From: Macrostomum hystrix | Taxonomy: Eukaryota > Platyhelminthes > Macrostomidae | NCBI GenBank assembly: GCA_950097015.1 | Contig: CATNEN010000003.1 | Span: forward strand, 3,261,001 to 3,325,000 | DNA length: 64,000 nucleotides | Direction: 5' to 3' | In this document: positions 62,976 to 64,000 of the stretch, in pieces | Position numbering within the stretch: the first letter of the stretch is position 1 | Layout of the letters: every line of letters begins with the position of its first letter | Position numbers and translations under genes: made by a program | Notes under the pieces: model-generated | What the model was told of the DNA's origin: nothing | Database searches by the model: none | What the model saw: the letters and a program-made list of their open reading frames with translations, nothing else

Positions 62976-63109
62976 CGGCGACAAGTTCAGCTTTCTATCG
63001 CGAAAGTCGGTCGACACGCAGTCGACAGACAAAGCCTCGGGAATAAAGCCGAGCGGCGATCAAGTCCAGCGATGGGGCGCGTCATTTGACAGCCTGCTAA
63101 ATGACAAGT
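62976..63109 (+). CDS. RGS protein, coding exon 4 (linker and start of RGS domain)
   Basis: The acceptor GATTTCAG|CGGC completes the phase 2 codon of the previous exon (CT+C, Leu). The exon then encodes a 44-residue segment: a linker with [10 protein letters not shown], then [14 protein letters not shown], the conserved first helix of an RGS domain with its Trp (about residue 403). It ends AAG T|GTGAGT, phase 1. The T joins AC of the next exon to give Tyr, restoring the typical R4-like wording [15 protein letters not shown]. Phase and homology agree at both ends, so this short exon is well supported even though no long open frame marks it. Confidence 0.87.
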
Positions 63110-63188
63110 GTGAGTGTGATCTGTGAGATCTCTAAAGCTCTTTATTTACCTAATTTATTCCTCTGGCATTACCGCCCCCGCATTTCAG

Positions 63189-63355
63189 ACGGCTTGGCTC
63201 TATTTCGCGCCTTCCTAAAAACCGAATACTCGGACGAGAATATCGAGTTCTGGATCGCCTGCGAGGAGTACCGCACCTTGACTGGACCAAAGAAGCAGAC
63301 ACTGAAGGCGCAGAAAATCTACAATGAGTTTGTGGCGTTTCAGGCACCCAGAGAG
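63189..63355 (+). CDS. RGS protein, coding exon 5 (central RGS domain; gene continues past the window)
   Basis: After a 79-bp intron, the acceptor CATTTCAG|ACGGC opens [20 protein letters not shown], then [10 protein letters not shown] and [17 protein letters not shown], ending at a consensus donor GAG|GTAAGG (63356), phase 0. The residues match the R4-type RGS box (RGS3, RGS4, RGS8), including [10 protein letters not shown], where family members contact G-alpha switch regions and carry the catalytic Asn. Known biology: RGS domains speed GTP hydrolysis on Gi/Gq-class alpha subunits at the plasma membrane. About 65 residues of the roughly 120-residue domain are seen; the rest must lie beyond 64000. 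The intron that follows contains the 16-bp array running to the window edge. Confidence 0.95.
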
Positions 63356-63414
63356 GTAAGGCTGCCCTACCTCAGAGACTTAACGTGCATTACTGCAGGT
63401 ACCTGTCGATTTCA

Positions 63415-64000
63415 GCTCCTCTGTCTCATCTCTCCCCTGTCTTATCTCTCCCCTGTCTTATCTCTCCCCTGTTTTATCTCTCCCTTGTCTTATCTCTCCC
63501 CTGTCTCATCTCTCCCCTGTCTCATCTCTCCTCTGTCTTATCTCTCCCCTGTCTTATCACTCCCCTGTCTTATCTCTCCCCTGTTTTATCTCTCCCCTGT
63601 CTTATCTCTCCCCTGTTTTATCTCTCCCCTGTCTTATCTCTCCCCTGTCTTATCTCTCCCCTGTCTTATCTCTCCCCTGTCTTATCTCTCCCCTGTTTTA
63701 TCTCTCCCCTGTCTTATCTCTACTCTGTTTTATCTCTCCCCTGTCTTATCTCTCCCCAGTCTTATCTCTCCCCTGTCTTATCTCTCCACTGTCTCATCTC
63801 TCCCCTGTTTTATCTCTCCCCTGTTTTATCTCTCTCCTGTCTTATCTCTACTCTGTTTTATCTCTCCCCTGTCTTATCTCTCCCGTCTTATCTCTCCCCT
63901 GTTTTATCTCTCCCCTGTCTCATCTCTCCCCTGTCTCATCTCTCCCCTGTCTTATCTCTCCCGTGTCTCATCTCTCCCCTGTATTTTTCTCTCCCCTGTC
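63415..64000. repeat. 16-bp minisatellite, copy 3 (continues past the window)
   Basis: Units TCTTATCTCTCCCCTG, the same 16-bp family as at 13975 and 21275. It begins about 60 bp after the exon 5 donor. No hAT-like left end is seen before it; the right end is outside the window. Confidence 0.95.

Noticed and set aside
63150-63347. Minus-strand frame opposite the RGS box
   Set aside because: Shadow of a clearly homologous exon on the plus strand.

Overview
The window is nuclear DNA of an invertebrate animal. Two multi-exon genes with GT-AG introns, tRNA-derived SINEs and hAT-type transposons all point to a metazoan. The tRNA-headed SINE body resembles SINEs of marine invertebrates and spiralians, but the species cannot be named from this sequence alone. 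Roughly half of the window is tandem minisatellite: about 28 arrays with units of 4 to 41 bp. Only about 3 kb is clearly coding, and the coding exons are visibly more GC-rich than the AT-rich introns and spacers.

Gene 1 (minus strand, start codon at 19962, stop at 431) encodes a complete voltage-gated potassium channel subunit of the Shaw/Kv3 type. It has three coding exons (19962-19495, 8074-7312, 1077-431) and all splice phases agree, giving 625 residues: T1 domain with the zinc motif HX5CX20CC, six membrane segments, TVGYGD filter and a low-complexity, acidic tail. Its two introns (11.4 and 6.2 kb) hold most of the arrays between 1.4 and 19.4 kb, a fold-back element at 8141-8932, a small hAT MITE at 9034-9253 and a larger hAT-like element at 13884-14925 that carries a 16-bp minisatellite inside it.

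Between the genes (20-33 kb) lie a second, damaged copy of that minisatellite-bearing hAT element, a small fold-back repeat, an 8-kb 28-bp satellite (about 288 monomers with an AP-1-like and a GATA-like word in most units), a SINE and a 20-bp array.

Gene 2 (plus strand, predicted start at 33894, running off the right edge) encodes an RGS protein, a GTPase-activating protein for G-alpha subunits. Five exons can be joined in phase (33894-34202, 56167-56742, 59771-59994, 62976-63109, 63189-63355). They encode a long Ser/His/Gln-rich, acidic N-terminal half and then the first half of an R4-like RGS domain. The rest of the domain must lie beyond 64000. Its 22-kb first intron and later introns hold the arrays from 36 to 64 kb.

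The two genes are arranged head to head. Both could act in excitable-cell signalling (a K+ channel and a G-protein regulator), but nothing in the sequence ties them together functionally. The most notable structural theme is that five of the six exons ending at a long intron have a minisatellite or SINE starting within about 110 bp of the 5' splice site, two arrays sit inside hAT-like elements, and another starts within a SINE tail. This suggests how arrays may be seeded in this genome.
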